A stretch of DNA of 29,662 nucleotides from an uncultured Cellulosilyticum sp. (GTDB lineage Bacteria; Bacillota; Clostridia; Lachnospirales; Cellulosilyticaceae), in NCBI GenBank assembly GCA_934725855.1, contig CAKVCL010000036.1:1-29662 (forward strand). The letters run 5' to 3'. Every line of letters starts with the position of its first letter. Position 1 is the stretch's first letter. Shown piece after piece: positions 12,450-20,055 of this stretch. The position numbers and the translations under genes were made by a program. The notes beneath the pieces were generated by a model that saw nothing but the letters and a program-made list of their open reading frames with translations, did not search any database and was not told where the DNA came from.

Positions 12450-12566
12450 ATGATTTTTACATATTTAATTTTAACACTGTTGTTATTAACGATGATTATT
12501 TTAATAATCGCATTGTTACTTTTTGTTAGCTTTTATAAAGAAATGAAAGAACTTAAATGCAGATAG
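12450..12566 (+). CDS. Small single-pass membrane protein (38 aa)
   Basis: ATG 12450 follows the previous stop without a gap (TAAATG), so reinitiation is likely. Residues 2-28 are nearly all hydrophobic (FTYLILTLLLLTMIILIIAL), with a short polar tail. It overlaps the ParB-like gene by 10 bp, whose start lies in its last codons. Function unknown. Confidence 0.5.
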   Translation: MIFTYLILTLLLLTMIILIIALLLFVSFYKEMKELKCR

Positions 12567-13291
12567 TTTATAAAAATGTAGATAATTTGATACCTTACGT
12601 CAATAATTCGAGAACGCATAGCGAAGAACAAGTTAATCAAATAGTTGCAAGTATAAATGAATTTGGATTCACGAATCCACTTTTAATTGATGATAAAGAT
12701 AATATTATAGCAGGTCACGGTCGCTTGTTAGCAGCCAAAAAAATTGAAATGGAAAAGGTACCATGTATCATATTAGAAGGCTTAACCGAAGCTCAAAAGA
12801 AGGCTTATGTTATTGCAGATAATAAAATGGCACTAAACGCAGGATGGGATGAGGAATTATTAAAATTAGAATTAGAGAATTTAAAAGAGCTTGATTTTGA
12901 TTTGGAATTGACAGGCTTTAGTTCAAAAGAAATTGACAAAATTTTTGAAGAAGAATTTGAGAAGAATCCTTATACTTCAAAGATATCAATTCCCGAATAT
13001 GAAATCAAAGGAGAGCAACCAGAAATTAGTACATTATTAAGTGAAACAAAGACTAATGAGTTAATAGATAAAATAAATAAATCGAATGTTTCTAAAGAGC
13101 AAAAAGACTTTTTGATAAAGGCAGCATACAGACATTATGTATTTGATTATTCAAAAATAGCAGAATACTATGTACATCAAGACGAAGAAATGCAAAATCT
13201 TATGGAAGATAGTGCGTTAGTTATAATAGATGTAGATAAAGCGATAGTAAATGGCTACGCTACATTAAGTGATGAGTTGACAGATGAATAA
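12557..13291 (+). CDS. ParB-like protein, partner of DNA-modification genes
   Basis: Residues 1-110 form a ParB/sulfiredoxin-like domain: NLIPYVNNSRTHSEEQVNQI, FTNPLLIDDKDNIIAGHGR (AGHGR at 52-56), LTEAQKKAYVIADNKMALNA, then GWDEELL. In phages this domain is often fused to a DNA methyltransferase. Here it is instead followed by an unfamiliar helical region of about 120 residues (KISIPEYEIKGEQPEI ... KAAYRHYVFDYSKIAEYYVH). The next gene, a glycosyltransferase, overlaps it by 8 bp. ParB-like domains bind or cut DNA using nucleotides and recur beside base-modifying enzymes, so it probably directs the modification. There are no plasmid partition partners (no ParA). Confidence 0.8.
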   Translation: MQIVYKNVDNLIPYVNNSRTHSEEQVNQIVASINEFGFTNPLLIDDKDNIIAGHGRLLAAKKIEMEKVPCIILEGLTEAQKKAYVIADNKMALNAGWDEELLKLELENLKELDFDLELTGFSSKEIDKIFEEEFEKNPYTSKISIPEYEIKGEQPEISTLLSETKTNELIDKINKSNVSKEQKDFLIKAAYRHYVFDYSKIAEYYVHQDEEMQNLMEDSALVIIDVDKAIVNGYATLSDELTDE

Positions 13292-14129
13292 TTTCTGCGT
13301 ATTTATATTAACTCACGGTCGTCCAGAAAAAGTCATAACGCTTGAAACATTAAAAAAATTAGGTTATAATGGTGACGTATATTTAGTTATAGATAATGAA
13401 GACAGCACAGCCGATGAATATTATAATAAATATGGTCGTGATAAAGTTATTATGTTTGATAAGCTAAAAATATCTAAAGAATTTGACACAGGAGATAATT
13501 TTGACGACAGGCGAACAATTGTTTACGCTCGTAACGCTTGCTTTAAAATTGCTAAAGATTTAGGCTATAAATATTTCTTAGAATTAGACGATGATTATAC
13601 ATCATTTATGTTTAGATTTATAGAGAATAACAAATTGAAGAGCAAAGAGCCAAAGGATATTAACAAGATATTTGAATCGATGATTAAGTTTCTGCAATGT
13701 GATAAAATTACAACCGTAGCTTTTGCACAAGGTGGAGATTTCGTTGGAGGAGTAAATGGACAGTTTAATAAGAAAGTATTACGAAAGGCTATGAATTCGT
13801 TTTTTTGTGATGTAGATAAACCTTTTACGTTTGTGGGCAGAATTAACGAAGATGTCAATACATATACTTCATTAGGCCAAAGAGGAGTTATTATGCTAAC
13901 GATAACAGATTTTATGCTTAATCAATTGCAGACTCAATCAAACAAAGGTGGAATGACTGATGTTTATTTAGCGAGTGGTACTTATTTAAAATCTTTTTAT
14001 TCTGTAATGTATAGCCCAAGTTGTGTTAAGGTGGCTATTATGAATACTGAGAACAAAAGAATACATCACAAAGTAAATTGGAACAATTGTTCGCCTAAAA
14101 TTCTTAATGAAAGATGGAAGAAGTGGTAA
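13284..14129 (+). CDS. TET-associated-type glycosyltransferase (DNA base modification)
   Basis: The 281-residue product fits the glycosyltransferase family found with TET/JBP hydroxylases and ParB proteins in phages (TAGT, related to the GREB1 C-terminus). The GT-A start is CVFILTHGRPEKVITLETLK. DVYLVIDNEDSTADEYY, GDNFDDRRTIVYARNAC and the metal-binding LELDDDYTSF (Asp102-104) follow. Later motifs are FVGRINEDVNTYT, LQTQSNKGGMTDVYL, then SPSCVKVAIM. The expected role is adding sugar to a modified DNA base to block restriction. No TET/JBP hydroxylase, methyltransferase or hydroxymethyl-pyrimidine synthase is in the genome, so the acceptor is unknown. Translation is coupled to the ParB-like gene. 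Confidence 0.8.
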   Translation: MNNFCVFILTHGRPEKVITLETLKKLGYNGDVYLVIDNEDSTADEYYNKYGRDKVIMFDKLKISKEFDTGDNFDDRRTIVYARNACFKIAKDLGYKYFLELDDDYTSFMFRFIENNKLKSKEPKDINKIFESMIKFLQCDKITTVAFAQGGDFVGGVNGQFNKKVLRKAMNSFFCDVDKPFTFVGRINEDVNTYTSLGQRGVIMLTITDFMLNQLQTQSNKGGMTDVYLASGTYLKSFYSVMYSPSCVKVAIMNTENKRIHHKVNWNNCSPKILNERWKKW

Positions 14130-14130
14130 A

Positions 14131-14487
14131 ATGGCTAGGCCAAAGAAGATAATAGATTATAATTTAGTAAGTAAACTAGCTAACATTATGTGTACCCAAG
14201 AGGAAATAGCATCGATTATTGATTGTAATGTCAGAACTCTTCAACGAGACAAAGAATTTTGCCGTGTTTTTAAAAAAGGAAAAGAAAGTGGCAAAATGAG
14301 CTTGCGAAGAACTCAGTGGAAATTAGCCGAAAAGAATGCTAGTATGGCTATTTGGTTAGGCAAGCAATATCTAGGACAAACAGACAAAGTAGAAACTACT
14401 ACCGAAGCCAAAATAACGCCAAAGATAGAGCTTGAAATAATTGATAATAGCGAGTTGGAGAGTGTATTGTATGATAATAAAGAGTAA
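14131..14487 (+). CDS. Terminase small subunit-like protein
   Basis: ATG 14131 is preferred over the upstream 14107 because it lies just past the glycosyltransferase stop and begins MARPKK, the usual start of this family. The 118-residue product has an HTH (LVSKLANIMCTQEEIASIID), then CNVRTLQRDKEF. The family signature GKESGKMSLRRTQWKLAEK and MAIWLGKQYLGQTDK follow. Small terminases recognise the packaging site and load the large subunit. The large subunit lies two small genes downstream rather than adjacent. Confidence 0.8.
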   Translation: MARPKKIIDYNLVSKLANIMCTQEEIASIIDCNVRTLQRDKEFCRVFKKGKESGKMSLRRTQWKLAEKNASMAIWLGKQYLGQTDKVETTTEAKITPKIELEIIDNSELESVLYDNKE

Positions 14488-14573
14488 TAAAAGATGTAAT
14501 ATCAAACAGCCGGTGGGAAGTTTATATTGCTGATACAGTATCTATTAAAGATACCGAGAAAGGAGTTTTATTT
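14488..14573 (+). promoter_or_regulatory. Leader with mutually exclusive GATAC/GTATC hairpins
   Basis: GATAC (14532-14536), GTATC (14538-14542) and GATAC (14550-14554) can form two alternative hairpins. The second (GTATCT/AGATAC, loop ATTAA) ends 4 bases before the AAAGGAG ribosome binding site of the next gene. No promoter hexamers are evident. It may control translation of the next gene. Confidence 0.3.
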
Positions 14574-14819
14574 ATGGTTAGAAAAAAGAAACAAATAGAA
14601 AAAGAAAATATAGAAGTAATGACGTTAGATAATAAACCAATCAATGATGATATTCAAAAAGAAGAAATAAAAATACCTAAGCAATTTGTAAAAATGCCAG
14701 ATAAAAAGATAGAACAACAAAAGACAATTAACACTAATAATGGGCGTGTTTATAAAAAATTAACAAATGGCTACGCTATGTATGCTGATGATGGTAGCAT
14801 CTTTAAATTGGAGGGATGA
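14574..14819 (+). CDS. Unknown protein between terminase genes (81 aa)
   Basis: AAAGGAG sets ATG 14574. The first 50 residues are lysine- and glutamate-rich and likely disordered (RKKKQIEKENIEVMTLDNK). The end (GRVYKKLTNGYAMYADDGSI) looks like a small beta unit. Its stop is followed at once by the next ribosome binding site. No family recognised; position suggests a packaging or head accessory role. Confidence 0.55.
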   Translation: MVRKKKQIEKENIEVMTLDNKPINDDIQKEEIKIPKQFVKMPDKKIEQQKTINTNNGRVYKKLTNGYAMYADDGSIFKLEG

Positions 14820-14820
14820 A

Positions 14821-15048
14821 ATGGAATTTGTAGAATTAGGAAAAGATCGTTACTTGGTTAAAAATAGTAACGGTGTGATAGTTGATAAAAAAGAAAAATT
14901 AAAGCTTGAAAAAAAAGAACTTATCATTAAAGATGTAGAAGGTTGTGGCTGTCAAGGCGAAACAACCAAATTAATTAAGAAGATCGATGAGGAGTTAGCA
15001 AATGTTGAATCTGAGCCTATCAAAAAAACAAGAAAAACTAATAAATGA
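14821..15048 (+). CDS. Unknown protein overlapping the large terminase (75 aa)
   Basis: ATG 14821 is preceded by GGAGGGATG; the longer frame from 14767 lies inside the previous gene and is rejected. The product begins with beta-like sequence (MEFVELGKDRYLVKNSNGVI). It contains GCGCQGETTKLIKKI near residue 40, with two cysteines close together. The last 47 bp overlap the large terminase gene, whose GAGGAG ribosome binding site lies within it. Function unknown. Confidence 0.55.
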   Translation: MEFVELGKDRYLVKNSNGVIVDKKEKLKLEKKELIIKDVEGCGCQGETTKLIKKIDEELANVESEPIKKTRKTNK

Positions 15049-16387
15049 TATAATATCTGAGAATGTCAATGAAATTTATGTGTTGGGTTCGACCCAAAGT
15101 GGTAAAACGTTTGCTATATGCTTAGCGTGTTCGCTATATGCTCAAAAATTATATGAATATGATCCAAATGAATTGTATTATGGCGCTATTATTGGTTGGA
15201 GCATTACTACTATTCGAGGCAACATAGCTGATGTTATGGATCGTGATTTGCAAAAAATGGGATTTAAAAGGAAAGATAGCAAAGGAAACGGAGATTATGA
15301 AATTAAATGGAGTGGAGACGAAGATAAATTCTTAAACATTTATAATGTAAAATTCTACTTCTTCGGGTTTAACAATATTTTATCCTTCAATAAAATTTTA
15401 GGTAAGCCACTAATATTTGAGTGGGTAGATGAATCTGCTAGAATTTACTCAAGATTTCAACTCCAACAACCATTTGATGAGTTGCCAGGTAGACAAATGA
15501 GTTACGCTAACCACCCGTTTTTAAAAACGATACACTCATTTAATGTCGAAGGTAACGAAAATCATCCTTACAAAATAAAGTATATTGATAATAAGCCATT
15601 AGCTAAGCATTATACTTTTTTTCCTTACGATAATCCTAAAATTAATACGCCGAGTGCTATTCAAAAGGTTTTAGCAATGTTTCCAAATGGAAGTCCGTTG
15701 CAAAGGCAAAAGGTTTATAATGAGTGGTGCATTGCCGAGGGTAAAGTCTTTAACAAAATTAATGTCATTGACAGTCTTGACGGATTCGTTTTCCGTGAAA
15801 TAGGGCTAGGAAATGACTATGGAAGCGTTAATCCGACTACGTTTGTGCCAATTGCATTATGCTATCATAAAATAAGCAAGCACTGGTGTTTAGTTAGGTT
15901 GCCGATTTACTATCATAACCCTAAAGAAGAAGGCGATACTCCAACAACCGAATTCTATAGCAATCAAATGAGATTATTCTTGGTTTATTTGAAGAATGTT
16001 TATTCGCATGTGCCTATAACGAGCAACGTTATTGATAGCGAAGCAGCCCACTTTGATAATAGGCTAACTACTGATAATATAGCTCATACATTGTCGGACA
16101 AGAGCGATGGAGTAGATGAAGGTGTCCAACACATGCAATCGTTATTTGACAAAGATTATTTATACGTTTACAAAGGCAAGAGTATTCGTTATTTTATGCC
16201 TGATGGAAATCCTGTTTGTTCTGCTAAAGATGAAGGGCTGATTGAGTACGAGAGTTATCAATATGATAGCGTTTCTAGCTTGAAAACAGGCAAAAATTGT
16301 TATAAAAAAGAATTCGACCACTCAGTAGATGCATCAAGATATCTGATAAAAGAGTGGGTCAATACAGGCAGGTGTCCTGTTGTTTAG
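15002..16387 (+). CDS. terL: Terminase large subunit
   Basis: The 461-residue packaging motor has an N-terminal ATPase with Walker A GSTQSGKT (29-36) and Walker B LIFEWVDES (137-145). The C-terminal RNase H-like nuclease has GNDYGSVNPTTF with Asp272, SNVIDSEA with Asp345, and a late FDHSVDASRY. It pumps DNA into the prohead through the portal encoded at 17065 and cuts the concatemer. It belongs with PBSX/SPP1-type terminases. GAGGAG (14989-14994) precedes ATG 15002. Which packaging mode it uses (cos or headful) cannot be read from the sequence. Confidence 0.93.
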   Translation: MLNLSLSKKQEKLINDIISENVNEIYVLGSTQSGKTFAICLACSLYAQKLYEYDPNELYYGAIIGWSITTIRGNIADVMDRDLQKMGFKRKDSKGNGDYEIKWSGDEDKFLNIYNVKFYFFGFNNILSFNKILGKPLIFEWVDESARIYSRFQLQQPFDELPGRQMSYANHPFLKTIHSFNVEGNENHPYKIKYIDNKPLAKHYTFFPYDNPKINTPSAIQKVLAMFPNGSPLQRQKVYNEWCIAEGKVFNKINVIDSLDGFVFREIGLGNDYGSVNPTTFVPIALCYHKISKHWCLVRLPIYYHNPKEEGDTPTTEFYSNQMRLFLVYLKNVYSHVPITSNVIDSEAAHFDNRLTTDNIAHTLSDKSDGVDEGVQHMQSLFDKDYLYVYKGKSIRYFMPDGNPVCSAKDEGLIEYESYQYDSVSSLKTGKNCYKKEFDHSVDASRYLIKEWVNTGRCPVV

Positions 16388-16398
16388 GAGGTAATCGA

Positions 16399-16599
16399 AT
16401 GGAAATACGTTGTCAAGCAACGAAAAGATTTTTATTTGAAATTAATATTGAAGAGTATAATCGCAACTTAAAAAAATTGGGTATAGAAGTCACTACACCT
16501 CTGATAATCAAGATACCATGCCAACGATGCAAGATGATTGAAGAATACGAAATATACCCCAAAAATTATATTCACAAAAAAAGTTACAAAAGAAGTTGA
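16399..16599 (+). CDS. Com-like zinc-ribbon protein (66 aa)
   Basis: AGGAGG ends 12 bases before ATG 16399; the frame from 16354 lies inside the terminase gene and is rejected. The product reads EIRCQATKRFLFEINIEEYN and later IIKIPCQRCKMIEEYEIYP. This is the pattern of Com, the small zinc-binding translational regulator of phage Mu, and similar phage proteins. The first knuckle has one cysteine where CxxC is expected, leaving three cysteines (Cys5, Cys38, Cys41), so zinc binding may be altered. Its end overlaps the late promoter. Confidence 0.6.
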   Translation: MEIRCQATKRFLFEINIEEYNRNLKKLGIEVTTPLIIKIPCQRCKMIEEYEIYPKNYIHKKSYKRS

Positions 16600-16624
16600 C
16601 AAAATAGTAAATTAGTAGTATATT
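16596..16624 (+). promoter_or_regulatory. Late-region promoter P6
   Basis: TTGACA (16596-16601) and TATATT (16619-16624) are spaced by 17 bp. It is the only consensus-like promoter I see ahead of the structural genes. RNA would start near 16631 and meet a strong terminator about 60-70 nt later. Confidence 0.7.
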
Positions 16625-16669
16625 TAATTTACAAAAAAGTGCAAAAAATATGTGTCGAAACATGAGAAA

Positions 16670-16700
16670 GCACAGGGTTTAATGACTCTGTGCCTTTTTT
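16670..16700 (+). terminator. Intrinsic terminator or attenuator in the late leader
   Basis: GCACAGGG (16670-16677) pairs with CTCTGTGC (16686-16693), 8 bp with one G-U pair and an 8-nt loop, and six T follow (16695-16700). It lies between promoter P6 and the first structural gene. A short frame (MRKHRV, 16662-16682) overlaps the left arm, and GTGC at 16639-16642 could pair with GCAC at 16670 as an antiterminator. It may instead simply end the terminase transcript. Confidence 0.75.
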
Positions 16701-16721
16701 GTGCGAAAGGAGGCATAATAC

Positions 16722-17072
16722 ATGAAAGAAATTTTACAAGCTTTTAAAAAAGTTATAGATGATGTTCAAAAAATGTTTGCTAATCTATTTGATGGGTTAG
16801 ATAAAATAAACAAGAAAAGAATCGAAAATAAAAAATGGAAATTATTTTTATACTTAAATAATCAATGCATAAAAAAAATAAAAATTGATAAGAACTTCGC
16901 ACCGATGAATAAAATTTACGTTGTTAATGTAGTTGGGAAGAGGCATCTTATAGGCACTAATAGAGCCACAAAGATGGTGTTTAAGAGCTCCAAGTATAAG
17001 TATACTCAAGAGGCTAAAAGAGAGGCACACATTGAAGTAATACCGTTTGAGGGAGTTGAGATAAATGAATAA
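16722..17072 (+). CDS. Unknown protein before portal (116 aa)
   Basis: AAAGGAGG (16706-16713) precedes ATG 16722. The N-terminus is an amphipathic helix (EILQAFKKVIDDVQKMFANL). A basic middle and a beta-rich end follow (KIYVVNVVGKRHLIGTNRAT, REAHIEVIPFEGVEI). It overlaps the portal gene by 8 bp, which suggests a head-assembly role. Family not recognised. Confidence 0.6.
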   Translation: MKEILQAFKKVIDDVQKMFANLFDGLDKINKKRIENKKWKLFLYLNNQCIKKIKIDKNFAPMNKIYVVNVVGKRHLIGTNRATKMVFKSSKYKYTQEAKREAHIEVIPFEGVEINE

Positions 17073-18423
17073 ATTAAATTTAAAACCTGCGTATGATTAT
17101 TTACAAGCTCCTTATATCAAAGTTGAAGCTATCGTAGCTCAGCCAGGTATGACAAACGGTAAACCTAACATTTTTAAAAAATTTGATTATGTGGTTGCAC
17201 CGAGTGCTAAAAAGATAGCTACATATATAGTCAATCAAATTTTTGGTAGTGATTTAGTTACTCAAACAGAAGGCTTATCTATTAATTGGCTAATGCCTAC
17301 ATTAAAAGAATCGTTAGAGTTGGCCGTTTATGAAGAAGAGAGTTTTATTCTGATTCGAAAATTTGACAATAAGATTTATTTGGAATGTATTCAGAAGAAA
17401 GACATTCATAATTTGGTTCAGAAATTCGACAAGATTATTAGTGGTACTATTATTGAACAATATAACACATCTGATGACAATTACGAGTTGCACAGAAATT
17501 TATTGATGGAAAATGGCACAACTTACATGACGTTTAACGCTTACAAGGTTGACAGTAAAGGTAAGCTAATACCAATTGACTTAAACACATTTAATTATAA
17601 AACTGATAGCGAATTCTTACCAAAATACATCTTGCCTTACGAGGTTTTAATAAATGTTGACATTGGGCAGAATTTCTTTAAAGATAGTAAGAAGTTTTTG
17701 AACGAAGAAATGGTAATATTTAACACTTTTGTTGATGAAATCGAGAAAACGCAAACAAGAATTGTTACGAGCCAACATTATCAGAGTGGCGATTTGGTCA
17801 CTAATTGGAAACCTTCGAACAATAGATATAAAGTCGATACATTGACAGTTGGCAAACTTCAAGATTATTTCACATTGTTGCCGGGCGATAAAGACCATCA
17901 ATTGTTTGAATTCTTGCAAGGAAATATAAGAGTTGGCGATTATATTAGCTCGTTTAAATTCTGCGATTATCAAGTCATTCAAATGGCAGGCTTGAGCCCT
18001 GCAAGTTTTGGTTACGAAAAGGACGCTTATCAGAACGTTGATAGTATCGACTTGAGTAAAAATAATTCGGACATGACAGTTGAAGCAATCAAAACTCAAA
18101 TAGAACCACAAATAAATAATTTATTAGAGAATGTAGTCAGGGCTCAACAGAGTAATAACATTCAAGAGAACTTGATACCTAGCGAGTTAAATTGGGATTA
18201 TGGTTTGAACGAAAAACTTACGGACATGAAAAAGATACAAGTTTTAAATAGAGTTCAAAGCGTGGCTAGCGTTCCTTATTCGGTAAAAGCTAAAATCGTG
18301 ATGCCTATTTTGAAAAAATTAATTGATGATGACTATGGCCAAGATAAATTTACATTAGAACAGTTGATCGAAGAGAATCAAAAAGAGCGTGATGATATGA
18401 AGGTTGAATTCGGAGAGATTTAA
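17065..18423 (+). CDS. Portal protein
   Basis: The 452-residue product sits where the portal belongs, directly after terminase and before the minor capsid and scaffold genes. Its pattern fits SPP1-type portals in Firmicutes phages: an N-terminal region with AKKIATYIVNQIFGSD, a central clip/stem region (LNEEMVIFNTFVDEIEKTQT) and a C-terminal crown helix region (AGLSPASFGYEKDAYQNVDS, NNSDMTVEAIKTQIEPQINN). Twelve copies would form the DNA channel at one capsid vertex. The stop overlaps the next start. Confidence 0.82.
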   Translation: MNKLNLKPAYDYLQAPYIKVEAIVAQPGMTNGKPNIFKKFDYVVAPSAKKIATYIVNQIFGSDLVTQTEGLSINWLMPTLKESLELAVYEEESFILIRKFDNKIYLECIQKKDIHNLVQKFDKIISGTIIEQYNTSDDNYELHRNLLMENGTTYMTFNAYKVDSKGKLIPIDLNTFNYKTDSEFLPKYILPYEVLINVDIGQNFFKDSKKFLNEEMVIFNTFVDEIEKTQTRIVTSQHYQSGDLVTNWKPSNNRYKVDTLTVGKLQDYFTLLPGDKDHQLFEFLQGNIRVGDYISSFKFCDYQVIQMAGLSPASFGYEKDAYQNVDSIDLSKNNSDMTVEAIKTQIEPQINNLLENVVRAQQSNNIQENLIPSELNWDYGLNEKLTDMKKIQVLNRVQSVASVPYSVKAKIVMPILKKLIDDDYGQDKFTLEQLIEENQKERDDMKVEFGEI

Positions 18424-19397
18424 TGAAGGACAAAATATCAGAACTAATCAACCAAGAAGTTCAACGTTATTCGAATGAGAGTTATGACTATTTAAATGAG
18501 GTTAAAATCTTAGTATTTACGAGTCTAATAGCTAAGCTTACGTACGATTCGTTTAAAAGGAAATTTGATGACTTAAACAAAAAATATGAAAAGATTACGA
18601 ACAAAAATTCTTCAAAAGGATTTAAGAAAGTTAAAAAAATAACTAATGAAAAAAATGAAGAAACATCTAGCGAAGATGAAATAAAATTTTCAAAAAAAGA
18701 AAAAGAAGATTTAGTATTTGATTTGGATAAAAGTAGCCAAGTTAAAGCTAGAGATAAATTTATTAAAGAAACACTTTATTTCTACAAACAAACATATAAA
18801 GTTGTCAAAAAAGATTATGTAAATGTTGAGACATATTTAGCTGAAAAAATTAAGACTTATACAAAGATTGAAAAAGTAGTCCCTTATTTCTCAAAAAATG
18901 GAAAGATAAGAGCATACTTTGATGTAGCTAGCTATAACGCGATGGTTTATAACACTAATCTTGTTAGTAGTGCTTGGAATGAAACAATTGATTATTGTTA
19001 CAATAGAAATATAGACATTGTTTACGTAGAGCCTCATCCTTATAGTTGCCCGTTATGCCAAAAATGGCAAGGAAAGTTTTATAGCCTTACAGGAAAGACT
19101 AAAGGCTATCATAATATCAAAGAGGCATATCGTGGTGGCTTAAAACACCCAAATTGTAAACATAATATAACAACTGATGTTGGCCAAAAAGAAACCTCTG
19201 ATTATTCTTCGGGGGCGTGGGAAGATAGATACGAGGCTCGACAAAAAAAACAAGCGTTAGAGTTGAAAAAGAAACGTTTAATTGCTGATAAGAAGATTTA
19301 TGAAGAATTAGGAGACTTTGGCACTGTAGATAAAATTAATGGCCAAATTAAAAACATTAATCAGTCTATAAGAGAACAAAAAAAATTAATGGGATAG
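18423..19397 (+). CDS. Phage minor capsid protein 2 (MuF-like)
   Basis: The 324-residue protein has a helical N-terminal half with a charged low-complexity stretch (about 60-100). A minor capsid protein 2-type domain follows from about 165 to 250: IDIVYVEPHPYSCPLCQKWQ (198-217) and GLKHPNCKHNITT (239-251). Cys209, Cys212, His242, Cys245 and His247 form a likely metal site. The C-terminus is a basic coiled coil (KKQALELKKKRLIADKK). It probably enters the capsid with the portal and may be ejected with DNA. It starts at the TAATG overlap with the portal gene. Confidence 0.85.
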   Translation: MKDKISELINQEVQRYSNESYDYLNEVKILVFTSLIAKLTYDSFKRKFDDLNKKYEKITNKNSSKGFKKVKKITNEKNEETSSEDEIKFSKKEKEDLVFDLDKSSQVKARDKFIKETLYFYKQTYKVVKKDYVNVETYLAEKIKTYTKIEKVVPYFSKNGKIRAYFDVASYNAMVYNTNLVSSAWNETIDYCYNRNIDIVYVEPHPYSCPLCQKWQGKFYSLTGKTKGYHNIKEAYRGGLKHPNCKHNITTDVGQKETSDYSSGAWEDRYEARQKKQALELKKKRLIADKKIYEELGDFGTVDKINGQIKNINQSIREQKKLMG

Positions 19398-19404
19398 ACC
19401 AATA

Positions 19405-19422
19405 AGTTTATGTCTATAAACT
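19405..19422 (+). other. Hairpin in the minor capsid/scaffold gap
   Basis: AGTTTAT (19405-19411) and ATAAACT (19416-19422) form a 7-bp stem with a GTCT loop and no T run, so it is not a terminator. Downstream, TTCGACACTTTTTGCACT (19430-19447) is a near reverse complement of 16638-16659. The weak ribosome binding site of the scaffold gene follows. It may mark an RNA processing or control site. Confidence 0.4.
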
Positions 19423-19476
19423 ATACTTATTCGACACTTTTTGCACTACTTTAAAATTTAAGAAAGTAGGGATTTT

Positions 19477-20016
19477 ATGAATTTTGATATTACAAAATAC
19501 TTGAAAAATAAAGACATTAAAATCACAAATGATGATTTAGATTTGAGTGCAATTGAAAAAGATGTTTACAAAGGATACACTAAGAATAGTGAGATTAAGC
19601 AACCAGACTACTCAGGCTACGTTGCTAAAACAGACTTTGATAAGTTGCAAACAGATTATACAGCTTTAGAGAATAACTATAACACAACCGTCAGAACTCT
19701 TAGCGATACTAACGACAAAATGGCTAGAGTATCACTAGAGAGTAAGCTTGTTCGTAAAGGTTTTAAAGAAGAAAATTTTGATGAAGTTGTAAAGCTTAGA
19801 AAGAGCTTATACGCCGATGAGAAAGATGACCAAAAGGCAGTAGACCAAATAGCAGAAAAATTTAAAAATACTTATTTTCCTGTTGAAAAAACTACTCAAA
19901 CTTACAATAAAGCACCAAACGAAGGCAGTGGTAATAATAGCAATTCTAAAAAGCAAGATATTAAAATCACAAGAAGTACGTCGATTAAAGACTTATTTAT
20001 ACCTGTAACTAAATAA
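19477..20016 (+). CDS. Capsid scaffold protein (GP20-like)
   Basis: The 179-residue protein lies just before the major capsid gene. It has the layout of Firmicutes phage GP20 scaffolds: a central coiled coil (FDKLQTDYTALENNYNTTVR), a KGFKEENFDEVVKLRKSLY region, a low-complexity linker (NEGSGNNSNSKKQ) and a basic C-terminus that would bind coat subunits (KITRSTSIKDLFIPV). It would guide prohead assembly and then leave. The ribosome binding site is weak (TAGGG), which may limit expression relative to the coat protein. Confidence 0.78.
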   Translation: MNFDITKYLKNKDIKITNDDLDLSAIEKDVYKGYTKNSEIKQPDYSGYVAKTDFDKLQTDYTALENNYNTTVRTLSDTNDKMARVSLESKLVRKGFKEENFDEVVKLRKSLYADEKDDQKAVDQIAEKFKNTYFPVEKTTQTYNKAPNEGSGNNSNSKKQDIKITRSTSIKDLFIPVTK

Positions 20017-20055
20017 TTTTAGTTAAATATATAGGAGAGGAAGGAGTTAAAAATT

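Noticed and set aside
12557..13291. ParB-like gene read as a plasmid-type partition protein, making this a phage-plasmid
   Set aside because: No ParA ATPase and no centromere-like repeats are present, and the gene is coupled to a glycosyltransferase, which fits a DNA-modification role better.
13284..14129. Reading the large 281-aa protein as a possible reverse transcriptase for the retroelement
   Set aside because: It lacks reverse transcriptase motifs; the DDD sits in a GT-A context (LELDDDYTSF) and the rest matches the glycosyltransferase family.
17647..18111. Long minus-strand frames inside the portal and other genes
   Set aside because: They are antisense to well-supported genes, have no plausible ribosome binding sites or domains, and have unlikely composition.
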